NCBI RefSeq assembly: GCF_009758255.1
Contig: NZ_WSEN01000006.1
Span: 418,174-482,173 of the forward strand
Length of the DNA stretch: 64,000 nt
Direction of reading: 5' to 3'
From: Microbacterium sp. MAH-37
Lineage (GTDB): Bacteria > Actinomycetota > Actinomycetes > Actinomycetales > Microbacteriaceae
The notes beneath the pieces were generated by a model, which saw only the letters and a program-made list of their open reading frames with translations, was not told the origin of the DNA and made no database searches. The position numbers were made by a program, and so were the translations under genes. Each line of letters starts with the position of its first letter. The first letter of the stretch is position 1. Shown here piece after piece: positions 1 through 11,826 of the stretch.

Positions 1-1158
1 GTACGAGATCGAGACGCCGGAGAACCGGATGCTCGCCGGGAAGAGCTCGGTGTAGAGCGCTGCCTGCGGACCGTACGTGAAGCCCAGGCCGATGGTGAGG
101 ATTGCGAGTCCGGCGAACAGCAGCCAGATCTGCCCCGTGTTCACCAGCGGGAAGAGCGTGAAGACACCTACCAGCTGCAGGATCCAGCCGATGATGTAGG
201 TGTTTCGCCGGCCGATGCGGTCCGAGACCCAGCCCGCCAGCAGCGTGGTGAGCAGCCAGGTCACCGCGGATCCGGTCACCGCCCAGAGCACCGGCCCGCG
301 CTCGAGGCCGATCGGTCCCTCGGGGTTGGTCGCGTAGCCCTGGATGTAGCCGCCGGTGGTCATGTAGCCCACCGCGTTGTTTCCGGCGAAGACCAGCGCG
401 GCGATGATCACGAGCAGCAGGTGCTTGCGGAACAGCTGGACGATCGGCATCTTCGCCTTCTCCTTGCGCTCGGCGAGTTCGGCGAAGACAGGGCTCTCCT
501 CCACGCGGCGCCGGACGTAGTAGCCGACCAGGATGAGCACGACACTGAGCAGGAACGGGATGCGCCATCCCCAGGCCACGAACTGATCGCCGGGGGCGAT
601 CGCGGTCATCAGCGCCATCACACCGGAGGCGAGGAGCAGACCGAGCGGGACACCGATCTGGGGCGAGGCCCCGAAGATGCCGCGCTTGGTGCGCGGCGCG
701 TGCTCGACGGCCATCAGCACAGCCCCGCCCCATTCGCCTCCGGCCGAGATGCCCTGGATGATGCGCAGCAGCACGAGCAGGATCGGAGCGGCGATGCCGA
801 TCGCCTCGTACGTGGGCAGCAGACCGATCAGCGCGGTCGCCGTCCCCATGAGGATGAGCGTCCACATCAGCACGGTCTTGCGTCCGAGCTTGTCGCCGAA
901 GTGCCCGGCGAGGAAGGCACCGAGCGGCCGGAACAGGAAGCTCACGCCGACGGTCGCGAAGGCGATCAGCGCGCTGTTCGCACCGAGAGGGGCGAAGAAC
1001 AGCTGGCCGAAGACCAGGCCGACGGCGGTGGCGTAGATGAAGAAGTCGTACCACTCGACAGTGGTGCCGACGACGGTGGCGAAGACGACGCGTCGCCTGT
1101 CCGCCTGTGATGCGATGGTGCCGGTCGGGGTGAACCCGTCCTGCTCTGAGCCGCTCAT
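1..1158 (-). CDS. MHS-family MFS transporter (C-terminus beyond window)
   Basis: A proton-coupled major-facilitator permease of the metabolite:H+ symporter type, acting in the cytoplasmic membrane. 386 residues are visible; the family usually has about 430-460, so only the last segment is missing beyond base 1. The N-terminus carries the MHS hallmark TTVEWYDFFIYATA, followed by the loop motif GHFGDKLGRK and, in the second half, SDRIGRR; hydrophobic helices alternate regularly. The start ATG at 1158 follows an AAGGAG ribosome site. It is divergent from the homoprotocatechuate genes across 118 bp, so I infer import of an aromatic acid such as 4-hydroxyphenylacetate. The substrate cannot be read from sequence; other MHS members carry citrate, proline or shikimate. 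Confidence 0.88.
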   Translation of the reverse strand, partial: MSGSEQDGFTPTGTIASQADRRRVVFATVVGTTVEWYDFFIYATAVGLVFGQLFFAPLGANSALIAFATVGVSFLFRPLGAFLAGHFGDKLGRKTVLMWTLILMGTATALIGLLPTYEAIGIAAPILLVLLRIIQGISAGGEWGGAVLMAVEHAPRTKRGIFGASPQIGVPLGLLLASGVMALMTAIAPGDQFVAWGWRIPFLLSVVLILVGYYVRRRVEESPVFAELAERKEKAKMPIVQLFRKHLLLVIIAALVFAGNNAVGYMTTGGYIQGYATNPEGPIGLERGPVLWAVTGSAVTWLLTTLLAGWVSDRIGRRNTYIIGWILQLVGVFTLFPLVNTGQIWLLFAGLAILTIGLGFTYGPQAALYTELFPASIRFSGVSISY

Positions 1159-1209
1159 TGTCTCTCCTTCGAGGGTGACGTCCTTGTCGCGGCTGTCGGA
1201 ATTCGATGC

Positions 1210-1250
1210 TTGCCGCCGGGTATCAGGATGATATACGATTTCGAATACGA
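1210..1250. promoter_or_regulatory. Divergent promoter/operator region of the homoprotocatechuate cluster
   Basis: On the + strand TTGCCG (1210-1215) lies 18 bp from TACGAT (1234-1239), a plausible -35/-10 pair for the FAH-RraA gene. Between and over them sit the palindrome TATCA-GGA-TGATA (1221-1233) and two direct copies of ATACGA (1233-1238, 1245-1250). GntR regulators of the FCD class bind short palindromes of this kind, and such a regulator is the second gene of the operon, so autoregulation is inferred. Confidence 0.5.
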
Positions 1251-1276
1251 CGCACAAGGCCCGCAAGGAGGCGCCC

Positions 1277-2746
1277 GTGAGCCAGCAGATCCCCCACCCG
1301 GGAAAGATCATCGCGATCCACCTGAGCTATGCATCCCGCGCCGATCAGCGCGGCCGGCGCCCCGCCGCACCCTCCTACTTCTTCAAGCCGACCTCCTCGG
1401 TCGGCGCCTCGGGCGGCACCGTCGAGCGCCCCGCCGGCACCGAGCTGCTCGCCTTCGAGGGCGAGATCGCCCTGGTCATCGGCACCGCCGCCCGCCGGGT
1501 CTCGCTCGCGGACGCCTGGTCGCACGTCGGGTGGGTCACCGCTTCGAACGACCTCGGCCTCTACGACCTGCGCGCGAACGACAAGGGCTCGAACGTGCGC
1601 TCCAAGGGCGGCGACGGCTACGCGCCGCTCGGCCCCGAGTACCTCGACGCCCGAGCCGTCGACCCGGAGGCGCTGCGCGTGCGCGCCTGGGTTAACGGCG
1701 AGCTGCGCCAGGACGACACCTCTGCCGGCATGATCTTCCCGCTCGCCCAGCTGGTCGCCGACCTCTCGCAGCACTTCACGCTGCAGCCGGGCGACGTCAT
1801 CCTCACCGGCACTCCAGCGGGTTCGTCGGTGATCGTGCCGGGCGACGTCGTCGAGATCGAGGTGGATGCTCCGGATTCCGGGCTCTCGACCGGCCGGCTC
1901 GTGACCACCGTGACCGAGGGCGACGCCCCCTTCGACGAGTCGCTCGGCTCACTGCCCGCCGTCGACGATCTGCAGCGCACCGAGGCCTGGGGGTCTCGTG
2001 AGGAGGCCGGGCTGCCTCCGGTGACGGAACCGGGACTCTCCCCCGAGCTCCGCGCCAAGCTCGACCTCGCCCCCACCGCGGGCCTGTCCAGCCAGCTGCG
2101 CAAGCGCGGGCTGCACTCCTGCTTCATCGACGGCGTGACCGCGAACCTCCCCGGCACGAAGATCGTCGGCACCGCCAAGACGTTGCGCTTCGTGCCCGCC
2201 CGTGAGGATCTGTTCAAGAGCCACGGCGGCGGCTACAACGCGCAGAAGCGCTGCTTCGACGCCATCCGCCCCGGCGAGGTCGTCGTCATCGAGGCACGCG
2301 GAGAGTCCGGAACGGGCACACTCGGTGACATCCTCGCGCTGCGCGCGAAGACGCTCGGCGCCGCCGGCGTCGTCACCGACGGCGGCGTGCGCGACTTCGA
2401 CGCGGTCACCGACATCGGCCTGCCGGTCTTCTCGCAGGGCGCGCACCCCTCGGTGCTCGGCCGCCGGCACGTGCCGTGGGACGTCGACGTGACGATCGCG
2501 TGCGGCGGCGCGACCGTGCAGCCCGGCGACATCATCGTCGGTGACGGCGACGGCGTGATCGTCATCCCCGCTCACCTCGCCGAGGAGGTCGCCGACGCGG
2601 CTCTCGCGCAGGAGGACGAGGACGCCTGGATCGCCGAGCAGGTCGCTGCGGGGCATCCGGTCGACGGGCTGTTCCCGATGAACACCGAGTGGCGCGCGAA
2701 GTACGACCAGCGGGACCCTTCGACGAACTCAGGGACCCAGTCATGA
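1277..2746 (+). CDS. FAH-family hydrolase/decarboxylase fused to an RraA-like domain
   Basis: A 489-residue two-domain protein. Residues 1-215 are a complete fumarylacetoacetate-hydrolase domain with metal ligands E61-x-E63 and D92, the Lys110-Gly-Gly-Asp loop and the ILTGTPAGS signature; in this pathway such domains (HpaG) decarboxylate and isomerise the ring-cleavage product. Residues about 250-440 are an RraA/HMG-aldolase-like domain with the conserved GGVRD at 369-373 and GDGDGVIVIP. Classical HpaG is either one FAH domain or two in tandem; here the second is replaced by RraA. GTG start at 1277 with an AAGGAGG site. The last eleven codons are a palindromic repeat (2712-2740). The stop overlaps the next start (ATGA). 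Confidence 0.85.
   Translation: MSQQIPHPGKIIAIHLSYASRADQRGRRPAAPSYFFKPTSSVGASGGTVERPAGTELLAFEGEIALVIGTAARRVSLADAWSHVGWVTASNDLGLYDLRANDKGSNVRSKGGDGYAPLGPEYLDARAVDPEALRVRAWVNGELRQDDTSAGMIFPLAQLVADLSQHFTLQPGDVILTGTPAGSSVIVPGDVVEIEVDAPDSGLSTGRLVTTVTEGDAPFDESLGSLPAVDDLQRTEAWGSREEAGLPPVTEPGLSPELRAKLDLAPTAGLSSQLRKRGLHSCFIDGVTANLPGTKIVGTAKTLRFVPAREDLFKSHGGGYNAQKRCFDAIRPGEVVVIEARGESGTGTLGDILALRAKTLGAAGVVTDGGVRDFDAVTDIGLPVFSQGAHPSVLGRRHVPWDVDVTIACGGATVQPGDIIVGDGDGVIVIPAHLAEEVADAALAQEDEDAWIAEQVAAGHPVDGLFPMNTEWRAKYDQRDPSTNSGTQS
2712..2740. repeat. REP-like palindromic repeat at the 3' end of a CDS
   Basis: GGGACCCTTCG and its imperfect complement CTCAGGGACCC form a short inverted repeat inside the reading frame of the FAH-RraA gene. 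A related copy of opposite polarity lies at 62628-62651. It encodes the C-terminal tail RDPSTNSGTQS. Confidence 0.7.
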
Positions 2747-3411
2747 GCATCCCCGCCCCGCCCACCAGCAAGTCCGAGGCCGCCTACGCCTGGATCCGCG
2801 AGCGCATCGCGAACCACGCGTTCGGCCCCGGCTACAGGCTGGTGCTCGGCGCGATCGCCGACGAGCTCGGCATGAGCGTCGTGCCCGTGCGCGAGGCGAT
2901 CCGACGGCTCGAGGCCGAGGGGCTGGTGACCTTCGAACGCAACGTGGGCGCCCGCGTCACGCTGGTGGACGAGAGCGAGTACGTGCACACCATGCAGACG
3001 CTCGGCCTGGTGGAGGGCTCCGCGACCGCGCTGTCCGCGCCGCTGCTGCTCGAGGACGATCTGGAACGCGCCGACGAGATCAACAACCGGATGCGGCATC
3101 TGCTCGACCACTTCGACGCACACGCGTTCACCGCGCTGAACCGCGACTTCCACTCCGTGCTCTACGAACCCTGCCCCAACCCGCACCTGCTCGATCTCGT
3201 GCACCGCGGATGGTCGCGGCTCTCCGGCATCCGCGACACGACGTTCGCGTTCGTGCCGGGCCGCGCCCGGCACTCCGTCGAAGAGCACGTGGAGATCCTG
3301 CACCTGATCCGCACCGGCGCGGACCCGCTCGAGATCGAGCTGGCCGCGCGCAATCACCGCTGGCGCACGATGGACGCATTCCTCGATGCCCGGCATCCGA
3401 AGACCGCCTGA
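2743..3411 (+). CDS. GntR-family regulator, FCD (FadR/VanR) subfamily
   Basis: A 222-residue cytoplasmic DNA-binding regulator. Residues 8-75 form the GntR winged helix, with the recognition segment VPVREAIRRLEAEGLV and the wing that follows. The rest is an all-helical FCD effector domain with the usual acidic/histidine metal set visible: D and H in NRDFHSVL, H in EEHVEIL and H in ARNHRWR. The ATG overlaps the upstream stop (ATGA), so translation is coupled. It sits inside the homoprotocatechuate operon and probably represses it until a pathway intermediate binds, acting at the palindrome near 1221. The ligand is unknown. Confidence 0.9.
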   Translation: MSIPAPPTSKSEAAYAWIRERIANHAFGPGYRLVLGAIADELGMSVVPVREAIRRLEAEGLVTFERNVGARVTLVDESEYVHTMQTLGLVEGSATALSAPLLLEDDLERADEINNRMRHLLDHFDAHAFTALNRDFHSVLYEPCPNPHLLDLVHRGWSRLSGIRDTTFAFVPGRARHSVEEHVEILHLIRTGADPLEIELAARNHRWRTMDAFLDARHPKTA

Positions 3412-3420
3412 CCCCGAAGG

Positions 3421-4965
<1,545 letters not shown>

Positions 4966-5000
4966 CTCGGGCTCTCGCGACAACGAGCAAGGACGCTGAC

Positions 5001-6137
5001 ATGACCAACCGTGAAGACATGACCCTCACCTCCTCCGGCTTCTACGTGAGCCAGGAGGCGCCGATCCGGACCGACAACCCGACGCCGACCCCGGCGAGCA
5101 CGCCGCCGGACGTGCTGCGCTGCGCGTACATGGAGCTGGTGGTGACCGACCTCGCCGCGTCGCGCCAGTTCTACGTCGACATCCTCGGCCTGTACGTGAC
5201 CAGCGAGGACGACGAGGCGATCTACCTGCGTTCCACCGAGGAGTTCATCCACCACAACCTCGTGCTGCGCAAAGGTCCGATCGCTGCCGTCGCCGCCTTC
5301 TCATACCGCGTGCGGACCTCCGAGGACCTCGACCGCGCGGTCGAGTTCTACACCGAGCTTGGCTGTGACGTGCGCCGCAACCCGGACGGATTCGTCAAGG
5401 GGATCGGCGACTCGGTGCGCGTGGTCGACCCGCTCGGCTTCCCGTACGAGTTCTTCCACCAGACCGAGCACCAGGAGCGCATGTCCTGGCGCTACGACCT
5501 GCACTCCCCCGGCGAGCTCGTGCGCCTGGACCACTTCAACCAGGTCACCCCCGACGTCCCCCGTGCCGTGAAGTTCATGCAGGACCTGGGCTTCCGCGTC
5601 ACCGAGGACATCCAGGACGAGGAGGGCACGGTGTACGCCGCGTGGATGCGCCGCAAGCCCACCGTGCACGACACCGCCATGACCGGCGGCGACGGTCCTC
5701 GCATGCACCACGTGTGCTTCGCGACGCACGAGAAGCACAACATCCTCGCCATCTGCGACAAGCTCGGCGCGCTGCGCCGCTCCGACGCGATCGAGCGCGG
5801 CCCCGGCCGTCACGGCGTCAGCAACGCCTTCTACCTGTACCTGCGCGACCCGGACGGCCACCGCGTCGAGGTCTACACGCAGGACTACTACACCGGCGAC
5901 CCGGACAACCCCGTGATCACCTGGGACGTGCACGACAACCAGCGCCGCGACTGGTGGGGCAACCCCGTCGTGCCGTCCTGGTACACCGACGCCTCGCTGG
6001 TGCTCGACCTTGACGGCAACCCGCAGCCGGTGCACTCCCGCACCGACAGCAGCGAGATGGCCGTCACGATCGGCGCCGACGGGTTCAGTTACACCCGCGC
6101 GGATGAGCGCGAGGGAAAGCTCGGGCACCAGCTGTGA
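5001..6137 (+). CDS. hpaD: Homoprotocatechuate (3,4-dihydroxyphenylacetate) 2,3-dioxygenase
   Basis: Extradiol ring-cleaving dioxygenase of the vicinal-oxygen-chelate class, 378 residues, cytosolic. It opens homoprotocatechuate next to the diol. It resembles the Fe(II) enzyme of Brevibacterium fuscum and the Mn(II) enzyme MndD of Arthrobacter. The metal triad is present as H178 (RLDHFNQ), H237 (MHHVCF) and E290 (HRVEVYT), with exactly the spacing of H155, H214 and E267 in the B. fuscum enzyme; an N-terminal extension of about 23 residues explains the offset. The ATG at 5001 follows AAGGA at a 7-base distance. Fe or Mn use cannot be decided from the residues. The stop overlaps the GTG of hpaH. 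Confidence 0.95.
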   Translation: MTNREDMTLTSSGFYVSQEAPIRTDNPTPTPASTPPDVLRCAYMELVVTDLAASRQFYVDILGLYVTSEDDEAIYLRSTEEFIHHNLVLRKGPIAAVAAFSYRVRTSEDLDRAVEFYTELGCDVRRNPDGFVKGIGDSVRVVDPLGFPYEFFHQTEHQERMSWRYDLHSPGELVRLDHFNQVTPDVPRAVKFMQDLGFRVTEDIQDEEGTVYAAWMRRKPTVHDTAMTGGDGPRMHHVCFATHEKHNILAICDKLGALRRSDAIERGPGRHGVSNAFYLYLRDPDGHRVEVYTQDYYTGDPDNPVITWDVHDNQRRDWWGNPVVPSWYTDASLVLDLDGNPQPVHSRTDSSEMAVTIGADGFSYTRADEREGKLGHQL

Positions 6138-6922
6138 CCCTCCCCGCCGAGACCATCGCCGCCATCGCCGAGGAGCTCGCCGAGGCCGAGCGCACCCGCG
6201 CGCTGATCCCGCGGATCACCGCGCGGTATCCGGATGCCACGATCGAGGACTCGTACGCGATCCAGGGCGTCTGGCGTGACCGTCAGCTCGCCGCCGGGCG
6301 GCGCCTCGTCGGTCGTAAGATCGGGCTGACCTCGAAGGCCATGCAGCAGGCGACCGGCATCACCGAGCCCGACTACGGCGTGATGTTCGACGACACCGTG
6401 TACGCCTCGGGGTCCGAAATCCCGTTCGACGACTTCACGAACGTGCGCATCGAGGTAGAGCTCGCCTTCGTGCTGAAGGCGCCGCTGCAGGGCCCCGACT
6501 GCACGCTCGACGACGCCCTCGCGGCGATCGACTACGCAGTGCCCGCGCTCGAGGTGCTGAACTCGCACATCGAGCTGGAGGGGCGCACGATCGTCGACAC
6601 GATCAGCGACAACGCGGCCTACGGCGCGATGGTGCTCGGCGACGTGCGCATGCGGCCCGACGAGATCGACCTGCGCTGGGTGCCCGGCGTGCTCAGCCGC
6701 AACGGCGAGATCGAGGAGACCGGCGTGGCCGCCGGCGTGCTCGGGCATCCGGCGACGGGCGTGGCGTGGCTCGCGAACAAGTTCCACCAGCACGGGGCGC
6801 GGCTCGAGGCGGGCGAGATCATCCTGGCGGGGTCGTTCACCCGCCCGATGTGGGTGCAGCGCGGCGACGAGGTGCTCTGCGACTACCGGGAGATGGGCAC
6901 GATCGCCTGCCGCTTCGTGTGA
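6134..6922 (+). CDS. hpaH: 2-oxohept-4-ene-1,7-dioate hydratase
   Basis: 262-residue member of the hydratase/decarboxylase branch of the FAH superfamily. It adds water to 2-oxohept-4-ene-1,7-dioate to give the substrate of the HpaI aldolase. Family features in order: RKIGLTSKAMQ near residue 60, the E-x-E metal pair in VEVELAFVL, and DNAAYGAMVLG. The GTG start overlaps the stop of hpaD (GTGA), so translation is coupled; this is the last gene of the operon. The next step, HpaI, is encoded 4.9 kb downstream rather than here. No hpaF-type isomerase or HpaBC monooxygenase is visible in the window. Confidence 0.92.
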   Translation: MTLPAETIAAIAEELAEAERTRALIPRITARYPDATIEDSYAIQGVWRDRQLAAGRRLVGRKIGLTSKAMQQATGITEPDYGVMFDDTVYASGSEIPFDDFTNVRIEVELAFVLKAPLQGPDCTLDDALAAIDYAVPALEVLNSHIELEGRTIVDTISDNAAYGAMVLGDVRMRPDEIDLRWVPGVLSRNGEIEETGVAAGVLGHPATGVAWLANKFHQHGARLEAGEIILAGSFTRPMWVQRGDEVLCDYREMGTIACRFV

Positions 6923-6952
6923 ACGGCGCGCGAGGGGCGTAGCGTCGGATCC

Positions 6953-8167
6953 ATGTCCGTGCTCTTCGTCGCCACGATGCCCGCCTCCGGTCATGTGAAC
7001 CCGCTGCTGCCCGTACTGTCGCGGCTCGCGGCATCCGGGACGAAGGTGGTGGCTGCGGGCACAGAGGAGTTCGCCGAGCGGATCAGCGCGACGGGCGCCG
7101 ACTTCGTGCCCTATCCGCCGGGTGTGCTCGAGTCGGCGGACATCGCCGAGGCCACGCAGAGCGGCAGCAGCGTCGCCGTGATCGTGCGGGTGCTGAAGGC
7201 GACCGAGACCTTCGCGCCCTTCGTCGCCGAAGAGGCGAGGAGGGTGTCCGCGAGCGCGATCCTGCACGACTCGAACGCACTGTGGGGGCGCATCGGCGCG
7301 CGTCTCGCCGATCTGCCGACGGTGTCGTTCATGACGACGATCCTCATCGGAACCGGTGCCATCAAGGCGCTCTCACTTCGCGAGTCGATGGCCGAGACCT
7401 GGCCGACCATGCGCTCGCTGCCCGCCGCGGTGAGCGGGCGCCGCGAGGTCGTGCGGATGTTCGGCAAGGACCTGGTGCCGCCGACGCCGATGCTGCCGCT
7501 GCGCGGCGACCTGACGCTCTTCCCCGTGCCGCGCGATCTGCAGGGACCGGACGATCGGCTGGACGACACCTGCGTCTTCGTCGGGCCGACGGCGGAGGCC
7601 GGCACACCCGCCGCCCTGGACGACGTGCTGCGCACCTTCATCGACGGCACCGAACCCGTGGTGCTCGTCTCGCTGGGCACTCTGCATGCCGCGGGTGAGG
7701 AGTTCTTCGAGACCTGCGCGGCAGCGTTCGGCGAGCTCCCGGTGCGGGTGGTCCTGGCCACGGGGCGCAGCGAGCTCGAGACCCCGCTGCCCGCGAACAT
7801 GCTGGCCATGCCCCGGGTGCCGCAGACCGATCTCCTCGCCCGCACCGGCGTGTTCGTGACCCACGGCGGCATGAACAGCGCGCTCGAGGGCATCGCGGCA
7901 GGGGTGCCGCTGGTGGTCGTGCCGCAGCAGGTGGAGCAGTTCCTCATCGGACAGGCGTTCGCCGAACAGGGCGCGGCGCTCGTGCTCCGCGAGAACCTCT
8001 CCGGTCGCCCGGTGCCGGCCGACGAGCTGCGGGTCGCCGTGCGCACCGCCCTGGACGATCCCGGCTTCCGCGAGGCCGCCACGGCCCTCGGCGAGCGGAT
8101 GCGGGCGGAGGGCGGTGCCGATCGCGCCGCCGCGCTCATCGGCGCGTTCCTCAGCGAGCGGGGCTGA
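6953..8167 (+). CDS. GT1 glycosyltransferase, macrolide-glycosyltransferase-like
   Basis: 404-residue two-Rossmann glycosyltransferase of the UDP-glycosyltransferase/MGT type. It is likely cytosolic and moves an activated sugar onto a small hydrophobic acceptor. The N-terminus has the GHVNPLLPVLSRL acceptor-side motif. The C-terminal half has the donor-binding stretch VPQTDLLARTGVFVTHGGMN and the GVPLVVVPQQVEQ loop. A box TAGCGT lies seven bases before the ATG, suggesting a leaderless or near-leaderless transcript. It follows hpaH in the same direction after 30 bp but has no obvious role in that pathway; detoxifying glycosylation is a reasonable guess. The acceptor is unknown. Confidence 0.85.
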   Translation: MSVLFVATMPASGHVNPLLPVLSRLAASGTKVVAAGTEEFAERISATGADFVPYPPGVLESADIAEATQSGSSVAVIVRVLKATETFAPFVAEEARRVSASAILHDSNALWGRIGARLADLPTVSFMTTILIGTGAIKALSLRESMAETWPTMRSLPAAVSGRREVVRMFGKDLVPPTPMLPLRGDLTLFPVPRDLQGPDDRLDDTCVFVGPTAEAGTPAALDDVLRTFIDGTEPVVLVSLGTLHAAGEEFFETCAAAFGELPVRVVLATGRSELETPLPANMLAMPRVPQTDLLARTGVFVTHGGMNSALEGIAAGVPLVVVPQQVEQFLIGQAFAEQGAALVLRENLSGRPVPADELRVAVRTALDDPGFREAATALGERMRAEGGADRAAALIGAFLSERG

Positions 8168-8236
8168 CCGCCGGGTCTACCCTCCCCCTTGCACCCGGCG
8201 GACGAATCCGCACCGGGCGGCAGACACGCCGGCCAG

Positions 8237-8267
8237 ACGTCCGCCATCCGCAGAAACGTCCGCCATC
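8237..8267. repeat. Direct repeat of ACGTCCGCCATC
   Basis: Two direct copies (8237-8248, 8256-8267) lie in the 110-bp gap between the glycosyltransferase and the convergent thiF. The longer string CGTCCGCCATCCGCAGA (8238-8254) occurs as an exact 17-bp reverse complement at 52011-52027. Confidence 0.7.
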
Positions 8268-8277
8268 TGTCGGGCCG

Positions 8278-10244
<1,967 letters not shown>

Positions 10245-10490
10245 TCAGCCGCCCTGGACGGCGGTGACGATCTCGATCTCGTCGCCTGCGGCGACCTGGT
10301 GCGCGGACCAGCGGCTGCGGGGAACGACGGCACCGCCCACCGCGACGGCGACGCCGAGGCGGCCTCCGTCGACGCGCGAGCCGTCATCATGCAGGGCGTG
10401 TCCGGTGAGGCGCACGACGAGGTCGAGAAGGGTGTCGCCGGGGCGCGCGTCGATCGCCTCCCCGTTCACTCGGATGGTTTCGGTCATCAT
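10245..10490 (-). CDS. thiS: Sulfur carrier protein ThiS
   Basis: 81-residue ubiquitin-fold sulfur carrier, a little longer than the usual 65-70. It ends in VQGG, the diglycine whose C-terminus is adenylated by ThiF and converted to thiocarboxylate. Two ATGs stand side by side: 10490 overlaps the thiO stop (ATGA), while 10487 is better placed after the AAAGGG site. The difference is one residue. It lies between thiO and thiG in the operon. Confidence 0.93.
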   Translation of the reverse strand: MMTETIRVNGEAIDARPGDTLLDLVVRLTGHALHDDGSRVDGGRLGVAVAVGGAVVPRSRWSAHQVAAGDEIEIVTAVQGG

Positions 10491-11671
10491 CGCCCTTTCT
10501 GTCCGGCACCGGCGAGTTCGGCGGGAGGGGTGAGGTCTGCGAAGGCTCGGCGGGTACGGACATCCGACGAGAAGCGCAGGGGGTCGACGGCCGCGGCCGT
10601 CACAGGATCGATCGGCAGTCCTTCGGCGAGGTCGGCGCCGAGGCGCGCGGCGAGCGGCGCGAGCAGCACACCGTGCCGGTCGTAGCCGGTGGAGATCACG
10701 AGTCCCGGCTCGACGGTGCCCAGCAGCGGAAGGGCATCGGGTGTCGCCGGGCGCGGACGGGCGAGCATCTCGACGATCTCGCACTCGGAGATCCCGGGCA
10801 GCACCGTCTCCGCGTCGCGCAGCAGGGCGAGCACCGAGCCGGCCTGCACGCCTGCCACACCGCCCTCGCGCACGGAGGCGCCGAGCACGACGGTGCCGTC
10901 GTCGCGCGGGACGACATAGACCGGGCGCCCGCGCACCTGCGCGCGCACCGTGCGGGTGAGCAGCGGACGCAGAGCCACGGGCACGCGTAGCCGGAGGATG
11001 TCTCCCCACACCGGCCGCAACGGCAGCGCGGGCAGTCCGTCGATGCCGGCGGTGCCGAGCCCGGCGGTCACGATCACGACGTCGGCGTCGATCTCCTCCC
11101 CCGTCGTGAGCCGGATGCCGGTGACGCGGTCGTCCCTACGGGTCACGTGGCAGACGCGCTCCTCGCGGAGGCGCTCGCCGAGGAGTTCGCCCAGCGCGGC
11201 CGTGACCCGGCGCGGATCGATGCTGTGGTCCTCGTCCGCGAGCACGGCAGAGGTCACCGCGGGCCCGAGCGCGGGCTCGAGGTCGCGCGCGGCGCTGCCG
11301 GTCAGGCGCTGCACCGGCACACCGTGCGCGCTCTGCAGCTCGCCGAGTTCGAAGAGGGCGGCACGATCCGCGGCATCCGCTCCGACCGCGAGCGTGCCGC
11401 TCATGCGGTACCCGACGTCGACGTCGCGCCCGACGGCCGTCTCCAGAGTGGCGACGAACGCGGGGTACAGCGCGGCGGAGGCGCGCGCCAGCGGTAGCAG
11501 ATCGTCCTGCCCCCAGGCAGCCTCGGCGGCGGCCGCCAGCATCCCGGCGGCGGCGCGACTGGCGCCGTTCGCGGGCGCGGGGTCGAGGAGGACGACATCG
11601 TGGCCACGGCGGTCCAGCTCGGCGGCGGTCGCCAGCCCGATGATCCCCGCGCCGATCACAGCGGTGCGCAT
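10487..11671 (-). CDS. thiO: Glycine oxidase ThiO
   Basis: 394-residue FAD enzyme of the DAO family. It oxidises glycine to the imine used by ThiG, the aerobic alternative to ThiH. The N-terminus has the dinucleotide motif GAGIIGLATAAEL with the following acidic end (LLDPAP). SRAAAGMLA near residue 40 and the C-terminal STGYDRHGVLLAPL match ThiO. It is the first gene after the TPP riboswitch, with an AAAGGG site before its ATG. The use of ThiO rather than ThiH fits an aerobic actinobacterium. ThiC, ThiD and ThiE are not in the window. Confidence 0.94.
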   Translation of the reverse strand: MRTAVIGAGIIGLATAAELDRRGHDVVLLDPAPANGASRAAAGMLAAAAEAAWGQDDLLPLARASAALYPAFVATLETAVGRDVDVGYRMSGTLAVGADAADRAALFELGELQSAHGVPVQRLTGSAARDLEPALGPAVTSAVLADEDHSIDPRRVTAALGELLGERLREERVCHVTRRDDRVTGIRLTTGEEIDADVVIVTAGLGTAGIDGLPALPLRPVWGDILRLRVPVALRPLLTRTVRAQVRGRPVYVVPRDDGTVVLGASVREGGVAGVQAGSVLALLRDAETVLPGISECEIVEMLARPRPATPDALPLLGTVEPGLVISTGYDRHGVLLAPLAARLGADLAEGLPIDPVTAAAVDPLRFSSDVRTRRAFADLTPPAELAGAGQKGR

Positions 11672-11677
11672 TGCGTG

Positions 11678-11760
11678 CCCTTTCCTACGACGGCATGACC
11701 CGTATCAGGTTCAGCGGTCGGCACGTGGCCCTCTCAGCCTCTGACAGGCTCCCGCGGACG
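11678..11760 (-). promoter_or_regulatory. TPP riboswitch (THI box)
   Basis: Read on the - strand this leader contains the invariant CTGAGAGGGCC and, after a stem, CTGAACCTGATACGGGTCAT, then CCGTCGTAGGAAAGGG running into the thiO ribosome site. These are the pyrimidine- and pyrophosphate-sensing helices of the thiamin pyrophosphate aptamer. The aptamer ends a few bases from AAAGGG, so control by masking the ribosome site is likely. A -10-like TATAGGGT lies just upstream (11766-11773). Confidence 0.95.
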
Positions 11761-11826
11761 CCTCTACCCTATAGGTGTGTGGTGCCGCTTCCGGCCCATC
11801 CCCTCAATGACGATCGAGGAGCATCC

